DNA of 64,000 bases from Methylorubrum extorquens (GTDB lineage Bacteria > Pseudomonadota > Alphaproteobacteria > Rhizobiales > Beijerinckiaceae), in assembly GCF_024169925.1 (NCBI RefSeq), contig NZ_JALJXF010000001.1, positions 998,001 through 1,062,000 of the forward strand, in the 5' to 3' direction. The number at the start of each line of letters is the position of its first letter. The first letter of the stretch is position 1. This document shows, in pieces, positions 34,268 to 42,293 of the stretch. Made by a program: the position numbers and the translations under genes. The notes beneath the pieces are model-generated. The model was not told the origin of the DNA and ran no database searches. It saw only the letters and a list, made by a program, of their open reading frames with translations.

Positions 34268-34909
34268 TCAAGCGGGGGCCAGCTGATGCGGCTCGAACTG
34301 CACAGGCGTCGCCCGGCCGAAGATCGAGACCTCGGCGAGGATGTGCCCCGACTGCAGCAGCTCGGTCACCATGGCGTAGAAGCTCGCGAACGGCCCGTCG
34401 GCAACCCGCATCGTCTCGCCGACCCGGTAGAGCGCGGCGGCCTGCATCCGCTCGGACTTCACGTCGCCGGAGAAGGCGTCGGCGATGGCCTGCATGACGC
34501 CGTGCGGGATGCGCAGGGGCTTCTCGACGCCGAGGATCGCCGCCACGGCCTGACAGCGCCGCAGCCGGTGCAGATCGTCCTCGTCGGCCTTCAGGATGGC
34601 CTGCCCCGTCTTGGCGTCGCGCTCGCCGGGCACGGTCCCGACCCCGACAAACAGGTAGCCCGGAAACAGGTGCAGCACCGTGTCGATCTTCCGTCCGCGG
34701 CGGACGATGGTGCTCTCGTAGACCGGCATCCACACGTCGAGCCCGACCTCGCGCAGCGCCGCCTCGGCCTGGCGATCGGGCTCGCCCTGCGCCTCGTAGG
34801 TCGGCGCGCCGATGTCCCAGGTCGCGGCGACGAACCACGCCCGGGCCGGGTCGATGATCCGGCGCTCGCCGAACCGGATGTGCTGACGCTTCCCGCGGCT
34901 ACGGCTCAT
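34268..34909 (-). CDS. NusG/RfaH-like transcription factor (213 aa)
   Basis: An N-terminal NGN-type domain reads WFVAATWDIG near residue 25, VWMPVYES and LFPGYLFVGV near 80-90, the pattern of NusG paralogues. A KOW-like segment follows (VADGPFASFYAMVTE, then ATPVQFE at the C-terminus). NusG paralogues bind RNA polymerase and prevent pausing or termination over long operons. GGAGAG 7 bp upstream supports the ATG at 34909. It lies just before the late packaging-head-tail operon, so a late antiterminator role is a reasonable inference. Confidence 0.78.
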   Translation of the reverse strand: MSRSRGKRQHIRFGERRIIDPARAWFVAATWDIGAPTYEAQGEPDRQAEAALREVGLDVWMPVYESTIVRRGRKIDTVLHLFPGYLFVGVGTVPGERDAKTGQAILKADEDDLHRLRRCQAVAAILGVEKPLRIPHGVMQAIADAFSGDVKSERMQAAALYRVGETMRVADGPFASFYAMVTELLQSGHILAEVSIFGRATPVQFEPHQLAPA

Positions 34910-34946
34910 TTGGCGCTCTCCTGCCCCTTGCAAATCGTGGTCGAGT

Positions 34947-35198
34947 TCAGACGAAGCGCGGCACGCAGACGTCACCCTGACGCTGCGGCTTGTGCTTCTG
35001 CCCATCGTCGAGAACCGTGACGACGCGGCCTTCGGCCATGACGAATCCAGCAGCGCGGGGAATGAGTCTGCCGTCGAAGGCCTTGAGCGAAGCGGTGACC
35101 TCGTCACGCATCAGGGCACGCCAGCCCTCGACATCCACCCCGTGGATTCGCTCCATCCAGCGCAGCAGGGCGTGGTCGGTGATGGAAATATCGCTCAT
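34947..35198 (-). CDS. Conserved small phage protein (83 aa)
   Basis: The N-terminal motif ITDHALLRWMERIHGVDVE occurs in many small phage proteins of unknown function. GGAGG lies 6 bp before the ATG at 35198. Only the family type is recognised, not its activity. Confidence 0.65.
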   Translation of the reverse strand: MSDISITDHALLRWMERIHGVDVEGWRALMRDEVTASLKAFDGRLIPRAAGFVMAEGRVVTVLDDGQKHKPQRQGDVCVPRFV

Positions 35199-35794
35199 CC
35201 AAACCTCCTGACGTCCTTGGTGACGTGATGGGCGTTGCGCTCGGACACGGACCCTTGGCCCCAGACGCGGGGCAGGTGCTCGTCGCACCACGATCCGTGG
35301 AGGTTGCCGGGCCCGACGAAGGTGCGGCGGCCGCAGAACCGGTGCTGGTCGCGGGGCACGTCGTCGGCGGTGCAGGCGAACCGGCACTGGCGCGGTCCGA
35401 GGGCGAGCGTCGGCCACTCGCCGTAGGGATGCTCGATAATTTTTGGGCTCACGATCGTGGCGGCAAAAATTAACGTGGGGTCAGCAGCCGGCCCTTCGTC
35501 GCTTGTCGACAAGGCTGCAGACTGGCGCAGACTACCGCCCCCAACCCCCTGATCCTGTTCCGATATCGGCATACCGATGGCGGCTTCGGCACCACCCGGC
35601 CCCGCGGCCTCCGGTTGACAAATCGGCCCTAAAATCGGTTCCGGTTGCGCGACGGCCTCGGGCTCCATCGCCGCCTTCCGTGAGGCCTCCTGCCGCCGCC
35701 GCTCGACGATCAGCTTCCGGCCCTGGCGGACGGCCTCGGCGGGCGTGAGGGGGCGGGTGTGGCGGGTCTGGCGGGCCATCATGCGGCCCGCCAT
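35195..35794 (-). CDS. GcrA-like C-terminal zinc-binding domain protein (199 aa)
   Basis: The C-terminal part reads GEWPTLALGPRQCRF, later HRFCGRR and HGSWCDEHLP, the cysteine/histidine pattern of the GcrA C-terminal domain (CxWP..FCG..YC..H). The N-terminal 130 residues are low in complexity and lack the usual GcrA helix-turn-helix. GcrA binds sigma70-RNA polymerase and methylated promoters in Alphaproteobacteria. A transcription role before the NusG-like gene is likely. Starts at 35782 or 35779 are possible. Confidence 0.6.
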   Translation of the reverse strand: MAGRMMARQTRHTRPLTPAEAVRQGRKLIVERRRQEASRKAAMEPEAVAQPEPILGPICQPEAAGPGGAEAAIGMPISEQDQGVGGGSLRQSAALSTSDEGPAADPTLIFAATIVSPKIIEHPYGEWPTLALGPRQCRFACTADDVPRDQHRFCGRRTFVGPGNLHGSWCDEHLPRVWGQGSVSERNAHHVTKDVRRFG

Positions 35795-35827
35795 GTGATT
35801 GTCGAGACTGCGTGAGCAGATTGAGCG

Positions 35828-36202
35828 TCAGGCGTCGCCGCGACGGCTCTCAGCGGCCCAGTCGAAGGCTGCCAGCATATCGCGCGCCCACTGGCACTCC
35901 TCGATCTTGGCGAACTCGGACAGCGCAGCACGGACCGACGCGGGAGAGGAGCCTTTTGAAAGCCAGTTGAAGGCGAAAGTGCCGGCCGGAGTGTCGAGCG
36001 GGTGACCGCTGGTGAGCCAGCCTGAGCCCATCGCACCGGTCGATTGGTCGAGATGCTCAGGGTCGCCGTGACCGACGCCGCGTCCAACCGTTTCGCGGCG
36101 GTCGAGGACGAGCACTTCCGAGCCGCCGGCGCGGCGGTACGGCGATTCGTCGTTCCAAAAAATGTCGGCGTGCTTCGCTGGGATGAGCTTTGCTTCGGGC
36201 AC
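35828..36202 (-). CDS. Hypothetical protein (124 aa)
   Basis: A soluble 124-residue protein with a C-terminal helical half (ASVRAALSEFAKIEECQWARDML). It lies between the replication genes and the GcrA-like gene. The start at 36202 is unconfirmed; no family recognised. Confidence 0.5.
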   Translation of the reverse strand: MPEAKLIPAKHADIFWNDESPYRRAGGSEVLVLDRRETVGRGVGHGDPEHLDQSTGAMGSGWLTSGHPLDTPAGTFAFNWLSKGSSPASVRAALSEFAKIEECQWARDMLAAFDWAAESRRGDA

Positions 36203-36269
36203 GAATTCGCTCCTCGGTGTGGTGGTCGAGCATTCGACGCGAAAGGCGGGTGGCGCTCAAGGGGCAGCA

Positions 36270-37244
36270 TCACGCGGCCTCGCCGATCAGCAGCCGTGCC
36301 GGAATGCGGCATCCAGGCTGTCCAGGGGGCGGCCCGACCATGTGGTCGAGCCACTGGCCGTTTTCGCGATGCTTGGCGATGAACACTCGCAGCACCGCTT
36401 CGCCGTAGGACCCAAAGGGCGCGCCGAGGTCGACCATCTCGCCCGGCTTCGGCGGAGCCGACGCTTTGGCGCTCAGACCCTGCGCAGCACGGGCTTGCCG
36501 CTGGACGTCGACGCGCTCGGCGACGGCATTGGCGAGGATCGACCAAGTGCGAATTGGCGTGCGGCGAGCCGCGACGAGGTCGATGATGGTCGGGATGATC
36601 TCCGCTTCGAGGTCGAGCCCGTCGGCCTCCAGCCGAGCCATCGGGCTGACGACGAGGTCGTTGACCCAGGCTGCCGGCAGCACGGCGCGGCAACGCCGTT
36701 CGACCCGGTCGAAGTTGTCCTTCGTGGCCCAGCCCTGAGACCTCTCGGCCGCGGCAACGGCTTCGGCGACCGGCGGCTCGGCAGGTGCCCGGTTGATCGT
36801 GGGTCGCGCGGGGTGAGAGTCGCCGCCGCCGCCGTTTCTAGAATCCTTTCCCTTCCCTTCTGTATTCCCTTCCCTTCCAGCGCCGATCGTTCGACGAACG
36901 GGTGGCGGGTCATGCTCCGGTGGCTCCGGGGTTTTTGGCTTTTGCGGCCGATCAATCTTCTGATGATGCCAGCCAGTCACCGCCAGAAACTCTTTTTCTT
37001 CAACGACATAAAGTCGTATCAGGCCGTTCCGCTCTAGTTCGTCGATCATTCCCCGAACGTTCGCTGACGTAAAATCGTCAGACGGGAACACCAGCGCCTT
37101 GATCTGCTTCGCCGAGGCCGGCATGCGGCCCGCGTCGTCGCAGAAGTTCCAGATGCCGATGAACGCGAGGCGCGCATTCGTCGAACACTCCATCACCTGT
37201 TCTGAGGTCCAGAACTCCGGCTTTATCGTGCGGATACGAGCCAT
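36270..37244 (-). CDS. Phage replication initiator, winged-helix type (324 aa)
   Basis: The N-terminal MARIRTIKPEFWTSEQV with LAFIGIWNFCDDAGR and RGMIDELERNGLI is the winged-helix domain found in phage replication proteins that act like lambda O or DnaD. A low-complexity linker at about 125-170 is followed by a helical C-terminal part. The ATG at 37244 shares a base with the helicase stop (TGATG). It should bind the origin and hand over to the DnaB-like helicase upstream. Confidence 0.72.
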   Translation of the reverse strand: MARIRTIKPEFWTSEQVMECSTNARLAFIGIWNFCDDAGRMPASAKQIKALVFPSDDFTSANVRGMIDELERNGLIRLYVVEEKEFLAVTGWHHQKIDRPQKPKTPEPPEHDPPPVRRTIGAGREGNTEGKGKDSRNGGGGDSHPARPTINRAPAEPPVAEAVAAAERSQGWATKDNFDRVERRCRAVLPAAWVNDLVVSPMARLEADGLDLEAEIIPTIIDLVAARRTPIRTWSILANAVAERVDVQRQARAAQGLSAKASAPPKPGEMVDLGAPFGSYGEAVLRVFIAKHRENGQWLDHMVGPPPGQPGCRIPARLLIGEAA

Positions 37245-38707
37245 CAGACGGCCCCTCGTGCATGTTGAGCGATGGTGGAGGAGGCCACGTCGCACCACAG
37301 ATCGAGGGTGCATTCCGGGCCAGAGCGGTTCTTGCCGAGGATGATCTCGAGGCTGTTCTGCTTCTCGAACAGCTTCGCCGCGATCTCGGGATCGCCGCCG
37401 CCGCGGAGCTTCTTCTGCAGGTAGAAGGCGTCGCGGTAGAGCAGCAGGACGCAGTCGGCAGCCTCTTCAAGCTCGCCGGAGTCGCGCAGGTCCGACACCA
37501 TGGGTCGGCGGTCCTGGCGCTCCTTAGCCTCGACGCCGCGGTTCAGCTGGGCGAGCAGGACGACGCAGATGTCCTCGCGCTTGGCGAGCTGCTTCAACTC
37601 GCCGGCGATCTGCCCGATTTCGAGGACGCGCTGGCCGAGATACCGGTCTGAGACCTTGATGTATTTGAGGTAGTCAATGAACACGACGCCGAGGCGGACG
37701 CCCTTGGCCGCGAGGCGCTTCTTCTCGGCCTTCACCTTGTAGGCCAGCTGCGCGAGCGAGATGCTGGGCTCGCATTCGACCTTCAGGTGGAGCTGCTGCA
37801 GGCGCTTCTGCGCATCCCGCAGCCGCCACACGTCCTCGTCGCTGAGATCGACGCCCTTCATGATCTGGCCGAAGGTCAGCGGCCGGTTGTGGACGTAGGA
37901 CAGGTCGGCGAGGTAGCGGGCGAACTGCTGATCGCGCGTCACCTCGAGCTGAAAGACCAGCACGCCGGCTTCGCGCGCCGCGTACCGGCTGAGCGAGGTC
38001 ATGACGACCGTCTTTCCCATGCCGGGGCGTCCGGCCATCAGGTAGAGCTGGCCGCGTTGGAAGCCGCCGCTCGTCGCACGGTCGAGGTCGGGCACGCCGG
38101 TGGAGATCGCGTTGGACAGGATGGTGCCGGACCGAAGCTCGTCGATCCGGCCCAGCATCCACTCGGCGCCTTCACCGGCGGTCATGCCGGCAAGATGCGC
38201 ATCGGGGGACTCGGCGCGCACTGCGAGCATCTGCGTCTCGGCGTCATCGATGAGGCCGGCACCGACCGTTCCGTTTTCGTCGATCGGGTCGTGCCGGGCG
38301 CGCGTGGCGAGGTCCTCGCCGATTGCGACAAGGCGGCGGCGCTGGGCGAAGTCGCGCACGATGGCGGCATAGCCCGGCACGCTCGCACTGACGGCGGACG
38401 ACGTGCCGAGGTGGGCGAGGTAGGTCATGGCCGGCTGACCGGCGATCTCGGCCTTGGGGAGGTAGCCCTTGACCGCCGGCGCGGTCGGCGCGGCGCCTGC
38501 CGCCGCCAGCCGGGTGATGACGGTGAAGATCTCTTGGTGGTCGGCGAAGAAAAAGTGCTCGGGCTGAAGCGTCGCGATTACCTTCTCCAGCGCGCCGGGC
38601 CACACCATCAGCGCGCCGAGCAGCGCCTGCTCGACCTCGATGTTGTGCGGCGGCGCCTCGGCCTCCGGCTTCTGATCCTGACGGAAGGGAACGACAGCGG
38701 TGCTCAT
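37244..38707 (-). CDS. dnaB: Replicative DNA helicase, DnaB-like (487 aa)
   Basis: An N-terminal DnaB domain (NIEVEQALLGALMV) is followed by a RecA-like motor with Walker A AGRPGMGKT (about residues 222-230) and Walker B LGVVFIDYLKY, then LAQLNRGVE with the conserved Arg and SGELEEAADCVLLL. Length is near that of bacterial DnaB. The ATG at 38707 overlaps the upstream stop as ATGA. Confidence 0.9.
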   Translation of the reverse strand: MSTAVVPFRQDQKPEAEAPPHNIEVEQALLGALMVWPGALEKVIATLQPEHFFFADHQEIFTVITRLAAAGAAPTAPAVKGYLPKAEIAGQPAMTYLAHLGTSSAVSASVPGYAAIVRDFAQRRRLVAIGEDLATRARHDPIDENGTVGAGLIDDAETQMLAVRAESPDAHLAGMTAGEGAEWMLGRIDELRSGTILSNAISTGVPDLDRATSGGFQRGQLYLMAGRPGMGKTVVMTSLSRYAAREAGVLVFQLEVTRDQQFARYLADLSYVHNRPLTFGQIMKGVDLSDEDVWRLRDAQKRLQQLHLKVECEPSISLAQLAYKVKAEKKRLAAKGVRLGVVFIDYLKYIKVSDRYLGQRVLEIGQIAGELKQLAKREDICVVLLAQLNRGVEAKERQDRRPMVSDLRDSGELEEAADCVLLLYRDAFYLQKKLRGGGDPEIAAKLFEKQNSLEIILGKNRSGPECTLDLWCDVASSTIAQHARGAV

Positions 38708-38895
38708 CCGAGGATCCTCCGGCGCTCGGCTTCGGAGAGGCCGGCGATCTGCATCCACGTCTCGAAGGCGCGGACGGCCGCGGCCATGTCGGGAAGGCGA
38801 CCGCTGGCAACGGCGCGCTCGTGGAGGCTGGCGTAAAGCCGGAAGGCTTCCTCGGAGCGGGCGTCGCGTTCGGCTTGGAGGTCGATCACCGGCAT
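38704..38895 (-). CDS. Small helical protein before the helicase (63 aa)
   Basis: A 63-residue helical protein (LQAERDARSEEAFRLYASLHERA) coupled to the helicase by ATGA. A start at 38895 follows the methyltransferase stop by 4 bp; 38913 is an alternative. Perhaps a helicase accessory, inferred only from position. Confidence 0.5.
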   Translation of the reverse strand: MPVIDLQAERDARSEEAFRLYASLHERAVASGRLPDMAAAVRAFETWMQIAGLSEAERRRILG

Positions 38896-38899
38896 GGCT

Positions 38900-39601
38900 T
38901 CATTCCGCGGCATGGGTGAGCAACGGGCCGGCGTCGGGCTGCATGGCGAACCGGCGGCGGTCGTCGGGGCGGGTCAGCGCCTTCCGACAGCCGGGCGGGA
39001 TCCAGAACGGCGCCATCGGGGCCCGGCTGCGCACCCACACGAACCACGCGTAGGACGTCGCCGTGGAGGCGTCGGGATCCCACCGCCCCTTTGTCATCGG
39101 CACGCGCTCGACGAAGGGGGCGAACAGCGTCGGCGGCTGGTCGCGGAACAGCGTCTCGTATCGATCGACGCCCTCAATCCAGGCGGTGCGCAGCAGCATT
39201 GCCACGACTGGCGCCAGCGTCAGGGCGCGCCGCACAAAGAGAGAGGCCGGCCGGAAGGGCGGGTTCGAGACGATGAACTCGGGGTGCGGCCCGTCTGGCG
39301 GTGAGCCGATCACGGTGCCCTTGTCGAGGAAGTCCTCGACGCGGTAGCCGCGCCCATAGTCGAAGATGTCGGTGCCCCAGCCCCCGCCGCCGAAATACTC
39401 CAGCAGCACCTCGAACATGTGGCCTTCGCCGCAGGCCGGATCCCAGCAAGCGGAAAAATCCATCGCTTGCTGCAGGCCCAGATGCGGGAGGACGTGCTCG
39501 CACAGGGCGCGCGTCGCCCACGGCGGGGTCGGGAAGAACTCAAGGCTATCCGGCGGCTCGCGGCGCGAGGCCATGACGGCGGTGTGACCGGAGGGGATCA
39601 T
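38900..39601 (-). CDS. DNA adenine-N6 methyltransferase-like protein (233 aa)
   Basis: SAM-binding motif I is DPACGEGHM (residues 54-62) and the catalytic N6-adenine motif is NPPF (113-116, FIVSNPPFRPAS). There is no obvious separate target-recognition domain, which suits small phage methyltransferases. Its place in the replication operon suggests methylating new phage DNA against host restriction, or setting a methylation state read by a regulator. Confidence 0.82.
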   Translation of the reverse strand: MIPSGHTAVMASRREPPDSLEFFPTPPWATRALCEHVLPHLGLQQAMDFSACWDPACGEGHMFEVLLEYFGGGGWGTDIFDYGRGYRVEDFLDKGTVIGSPPDGPHPEFIVSNPPFRPASLFVRRALTLAPVVAMLLRTAWIEGVDRYETLFRDQPPTLFAPFVERVPMTKGRWDPDASTATSYAWFVWVRSRAPMAPFWIPPGCRKALTRPDDRRRFAMQPDAGPLLTHAAE

Positions 39602-39843
39602 GCCGCAGCCCTCCGCGCGAGCTGCGCCACCGGGGCAATCGACCAGCCGCGATCCAGGCGCGCCGCGATCTCGGTGCCGTCCTCGGTGAAGCCGCGGCCC
39701 GGCACCATGACGCGCTCGGACTTGCCGCCCATCTCGACGGTGACGAGGTGGTAGAGAACGCCGAGGCGCTCGGCCGCCGCGAGGGCGCCCTTGTAGGAGC
39801 CGCGGTAGATCTCGCGACCGTCGTTGCAGAGGCGCCAGATCAT
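39598..39843 (-). CDS. Hypothetical protein (81 aa)
   Basis: A small protein with an N-terminal segment (MIWRLCNDGREIYRGSYKG) and a basic C-terminus. ATGA overlaps on both sides place it firmly in the operon. No family recognised. Confidence 0.55.
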   Translation of the reverse strand: MIWRLCNDGREIYRGSYKGALAAAERLGVLYHLVTVEMGGKSERVMVPGRGFTEDGTEIAARLDRGWSIAPVAQLARRAAA

Positions 39844-40097
39844 GCCGCCCTCCGCGGCTGCTGGCCGATCATTTCAGCGCGGGCGACGATGTCCCCGCGC
39901 ATGTCGACGGGAAGCGCCTGCAGGGCCGCCAGCGCGGCGGGCACGGCATCGGCCTGAAGCGTGGCGCGCCAGACGTGCGGAACGGCTGCGGCGGCGGCCA
40001 GGGGGAGCACGGCCCAGATGTCGCGTAGATCCTGGACCTGCAGGCTGCGCGGCCGGCCGGGGGTGAAGGCGCGGTGATCGGTGAAGGAGGCGCTCAT
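39840..40097 (-). CDS. Hypothetical helical protein (85 aa)
   Basis: Mostly Ala-rich helices with a TDHRAFTPGRP N-terminal stretch. The ATG at 40097 overlaps the RuvC-like stop as ATGA. Function unknown. Confidence 0.55.
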   Translation of the reverse strand: MSASFTDHRAFTPGRPRSLQVQDLRDIWAVLPLAAAAAVPHVWRATLQADAVPAALAALQALPVDMRGDIVARAEMIGQQPRRAA

Positions 40098-40609
40098 GCG
40101 GCCTTCCTCCCGACGACACGAACGTTGAACCGCTCGGCGTGCTTCGGCGCGACGGTCCTGACGGCGCAGCACCAAAGACCGAGGGCATCAGCAGCGTTAT
40201 CGTCCTTGGGATTCCAGCCCCGGCGCTGCGCCGCGGCGATCATCTCGTGCTTCTCGGCCCGGCCGTTGCCGGCGAACGCGGCCTTCACGCTGCTGTTGTT
40301 GTGCTCGAGGCAGCGCGTCTCGCGGCGGTAGCAGGCGATCTCCGTCTGCCAGCATAGGCCCATCAGCTTGCGGGCCGTGTTCGCGTTGCCGGTGCCGCTG
40401 ACGAAGGGGGCCTCGAAGATGACGAGGGCCGGCTGAAAGAAGGTCAGCCGGTCCAGAAGCCATTGGTCGTAGGCGTCGCCGAAGCGCCCGAGGCTGGCGC
40501 TCGCCGACGGCAGCGGGTGAGTCCCATAGACGGGCTCCTCGTCGGGAGCGCCGACGGCGAACCCGATGCGCGTGGCGAGGTCCAGCGCCAGGATTTTCGG
40601 CAGCGCCAT
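40094..40609 (-). CDS. RuvC-like Holliday junction resolvase (171 aa)
   Basis: An RNase H fold with the acidic residues in order: Asp10 (ILALDLATRIGFAVG), Glu66 (VIFEAP) and the DDNAADALG cluster (Asp136, Asp137, Asp141). Such phage resolvases trim branched DNA before packaging. It is encoded in the replication operon. Confidence 0.82.
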   Translation of the reverse strand: MALPKILALDLATRIGFAVGAPDEEPVYGTHPLPSASASLGRFGDAYDQWLLDRLTFFQPALVIFEAPFVSGTGNANTARKLMGLCWQTEIACYRRETRCLEHNNSSVKAAFAGNGRAEKHEMIAAAQRRGWNPKDDNAADALGLWCCAVRTVAPKHAERFNVRVVGRKAA

Positions 40610-40612
40610 GGC

Positions 40613-41026
40613 TCAGTGCACCGCGTCGAGCGACTTGATGCCCTTGGCGATCTTCTTGCCGTTCTCGGCCGCCTGATCGTCCTGCGCCTGCTTGTCGGCC
40701 TGAGCGGCGCGGCGCTGCTCCTCGTCGCCCTGACCGTCGGCGAACATGTCGGGCAGCGGATTGAGGTCGAGCTTCGCGCGGTAGTCGTCGAGCGAGCGGA
40801 GGAAGTCGGAGCGCTTCGTCTCGTCCATGCGGCTCAGCGACATGGCAAGCTTGAAGGCCTTTCGGTTGATGCCGTGGGTCTCCTCGGCATCCTTCACGGC
40901 CGCGCCGAGCTCGCCGCGCGCCTCGTCCATGTCGGACCGCATCTCGTCGCACTTGTTGATGAGGGCGCGAAGGACGTCGGCGCGGATGCCGTCCTTCTTG
41001 CCGGCGGTGTTCAGCTTATCGGCCAT
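40613..41026 (-). CDS. Helical DNA-binding-like protein, possibly GapR-related (137 aa)
   Basis: An N-terminal helical region (RALINKCDEMRSDMDEARGEL) and a GINRKAFKLAMSLSRMDE segment resemble the layout of GapR/DUF2312 proteins, though the match is not close. The C-terminal 50 residues are charged and disordered. GGAGGG precedes the ATG at 41026. The relationship to GapR is a suggestion only. Confidence 0.5.
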   Translation of the reverse strand: MADKLNTAGKKDGIRADVLRALINKCDEMRSDMDEARGELGAAVKDAEETHGINRKAFKLAMSLSRMDETKRSDFLRSLDDYRAKLDLNPLPDMFADGQGDEEQRRAAQADKQAQDDQAAENGKKIAKGIKSLDAVH

Positions 41027-41071
41027 GCGGCCCTCCATGATGCGCGGGGACGCCCCGCGGCGGCGGGAGCG

Positions 41072-41332
41072 TCAGCTCCGGGAATCGGAGGGCTCGGTGC
41101 GGCGAGGGACGCGCGGCTCGACCGGGTTGGCGGCAACCGTGCTCTCGACTTCGGCAGCCTTCAGAAGCAGGCGCTCGGCGAAGTGACGGGCGGCGTACGG
41201 CGGCAGATCAATCGACGCGAAGCCGCCTCGGTCAGCGAGGTGGACGCGCACCGCGCTGTCGGCGTCGGCGACAACCGCAGCCGCATCGTCTGTGCGGACG
41301 CCCGCGCCCATGAGGATGACAGGGTCGCTCAT
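41072..41332 (-). CDS. Hypothetical protein (86 aa)
   Basis: A short alpha/beta protein (MSDPVILMGAGVRTDDAAAVV) with ATGA overlap to the preceding membrane protein. No family recognised. Confidence 0.5.
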   Translation of the reverse strand: MSDPVILMGAGVRTDDAAAVVADADSAVRVHLADRGGFASIDLPPYAARHFAERLLLKAAEVESTVAANPVEPRVPRRTEPSDSRS

Positions 41333-41532
41333 GGCCGGCGCTCCTCGGCGTCGGAGCGCGGATCCTCGTCGCGATCCCAGAGCCGGGGCTCCCACTCGCG
41401 TGCGCGGTCACCGCACCAGCGAGCAGCTGAGAGGACCATGCGGCCGCACCACACGACGGCGGCCCCGATCTCGACGATGAGTTGCCCGACGACCTGAAGC
41501 GCGACCTCCGCGCAGACGAGAAGCGTGCGCAT
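41329..41532 (-). CDS. Small membrane protein (67 aa)
   Basis: An N-terminal hydrophobic segment of about 25 residues (LLVCAEVALQVVGQLIVEIG) and a charged C-terminus. Coupled on both sides. Function unknown. Confidence 0.5.
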   Translation of the reverse strand: MRTLLVCAEVALQVVGQLIVEIGAAVVWCGRMVLSAARWCGDRAREWEPRLWDRDEDPRSDAEERRP

Positions 41533-41972
41533 CAGAGCCGGCCCTCGCGAAGATCGTTGATCTGCCGCAGCAGCGCGTCAGCCTTGGCCTCGAGCCGGTC
41601 CTGACGCTGCTGGCGGGCGACGTCGGCGAACCAGGAGCCGGACTCTTCCGGATGGACCGCGCAGAGGAACGATGCCCCGTAGCGACGCACGAGCGCGTCG
41701 TAGGCCGAGCCGCTGGGTGCGTTGCCCTGCTCCAACCACTTCCGGACCGTCGCCGCGGGCACGCCGGTCTCTGCCTCGACGCTCTGCGGGGTCTTCAGCG
41801 GGTGCCGGTCACGCAAGAACGCCGAGATACGTTCTGCGAATGTTCGGGCATCGACTTGCCCAAACTTTCCCTGTTCTTGTCCAGACTTTCCCATGCCCTT
41901 CCCCAATGCTGTGTCTCGCATCGGGGAGAGCCGGGTGGGCAGGAAGTTGGGGGTGAAGGACGCAGCGGACAT
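41532..41972 (-). CDS. Helix-turn-helix protein (up to 146 aa)
   Basis: The middle (PQSVEAETGVPAATVRKWLEQG) is a clear helix-turn-helix, so the protein binds DNA. The N-terminal 35 residues contain the duplicated GKSGQEQGKFGQ that reflects the DNA repeat at 41855-41892. The start is uncertain: 41972, 41921 or 41897 are possible. It follows the Cro-like gene in the leftward operon and could be a CII-like or replication regulator. Confidence 0.58.
   Translation of the reverse strand: MSAASFTPNFLPTRLSPMRDTALGKGMGKSGQEQGKFGQVDARTFAERISAFLRDRHPLKTPQSVEAETGVPAATVRKWLEQGNAPSGSAYDALVRRYGASFLCAVHPEESGSWFADVARQQRQDRLEAKADALLRQINDLREGRL
41855..41892. repeat. Two 17-bp direct repeats, 21 bp apart
   Basis: CTTGCCCAAACTTTCCC (41855-41871) and CTTGTCCAGACTTTCCC (41876-41892) match at 15 of 17 positions with a period of 21 bp, two helical turns. 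They lie within the 5' region of the helix-turn-helix gene. A regulator or replication-origin binding site is possible, but the repeat may also simply encode GKSGQ/GKFGQ. Confidence 0.5.
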
Positions 41973-42156
41973 TTCAGCGGGGCCCGATCAGGTGGAGCGG
42001 GTACGCAGCACACAGGACAGCGCGACCGCCGCGGGCTTGGCGGCAGGGGCGGGCGCGCAGGACACGAAGACGGTGAAGCCCGGTGCAGCGCGCCGGGCTC
42101 GTCAGATGATGGGGAGGCTGATCGGCCTGTATGGCGGGCGCGTGCAGCGCGGATGA
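41893..42156 (+). CDS. Possible rightward small gene (87 aa)
   Basis: The frame from ATG 41893 has GC-rich third positions and a sensible protein with a basic C-terminus (ARRARQMMGRLIGLYGG). It fills the gap on the opposite strand between the leftward helix-turn-helix gene and a small membrane protein. There is no Shine-Dalgarno site and its 5' end overlaps the other gene. It may be a chance frame. Confidence 0.33.
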   Translation: MPFPNAVSRIGESRVGRKLGVKDAADISAGPDQVERVRSTQDSATAAGLAAGAGAQDTKTVKPGAARRARQMMGRLIGLYGGRVQRG

Positions 42157-42161
42157 GCCGG

Positions 42162-42293
42162 TCATCTGAACGACCACGGCATCGGCGGCAGATCGACCAT
42201 GCCGAGCGCGAGCCAGCCGAGGGCGCACAGCACCGGCGGCAGGATCAGCAGGATCACGGGCAGGTCGAAGAGGGGGGAGCGCGGCCGGGTCAT
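42162..42293 (-). CDS. Very small membrane protein (43 aa)
   Basis: One transmembrane helix (LPVILLILPPVLCALGWLAL) makes up half of the protein. The ATG at 42293 overlaps the Cro-like stop by 4 bp (ATGA), which supports translation. Function unknown. Confidence 0.5.
   Translation of the reverse strand: MTRPRSPLFDLPVILLILPPVLCALGWLALGMVDLPPMPWSFR

Noticed and set aside
34128-34838. A leftward 236-codon frame overlapping the NusG-like gene
   Set aside because: Out-of-frame and Arg-rich; the NusG-like frame has a strong ribosome site and recognisable domain.
35779-36693. A 304-codon leftward frame across two small genes
   Set aside because: Low-complexity shadow; the genes at 35195-35794 and 35828-36202 carry the better protein features.
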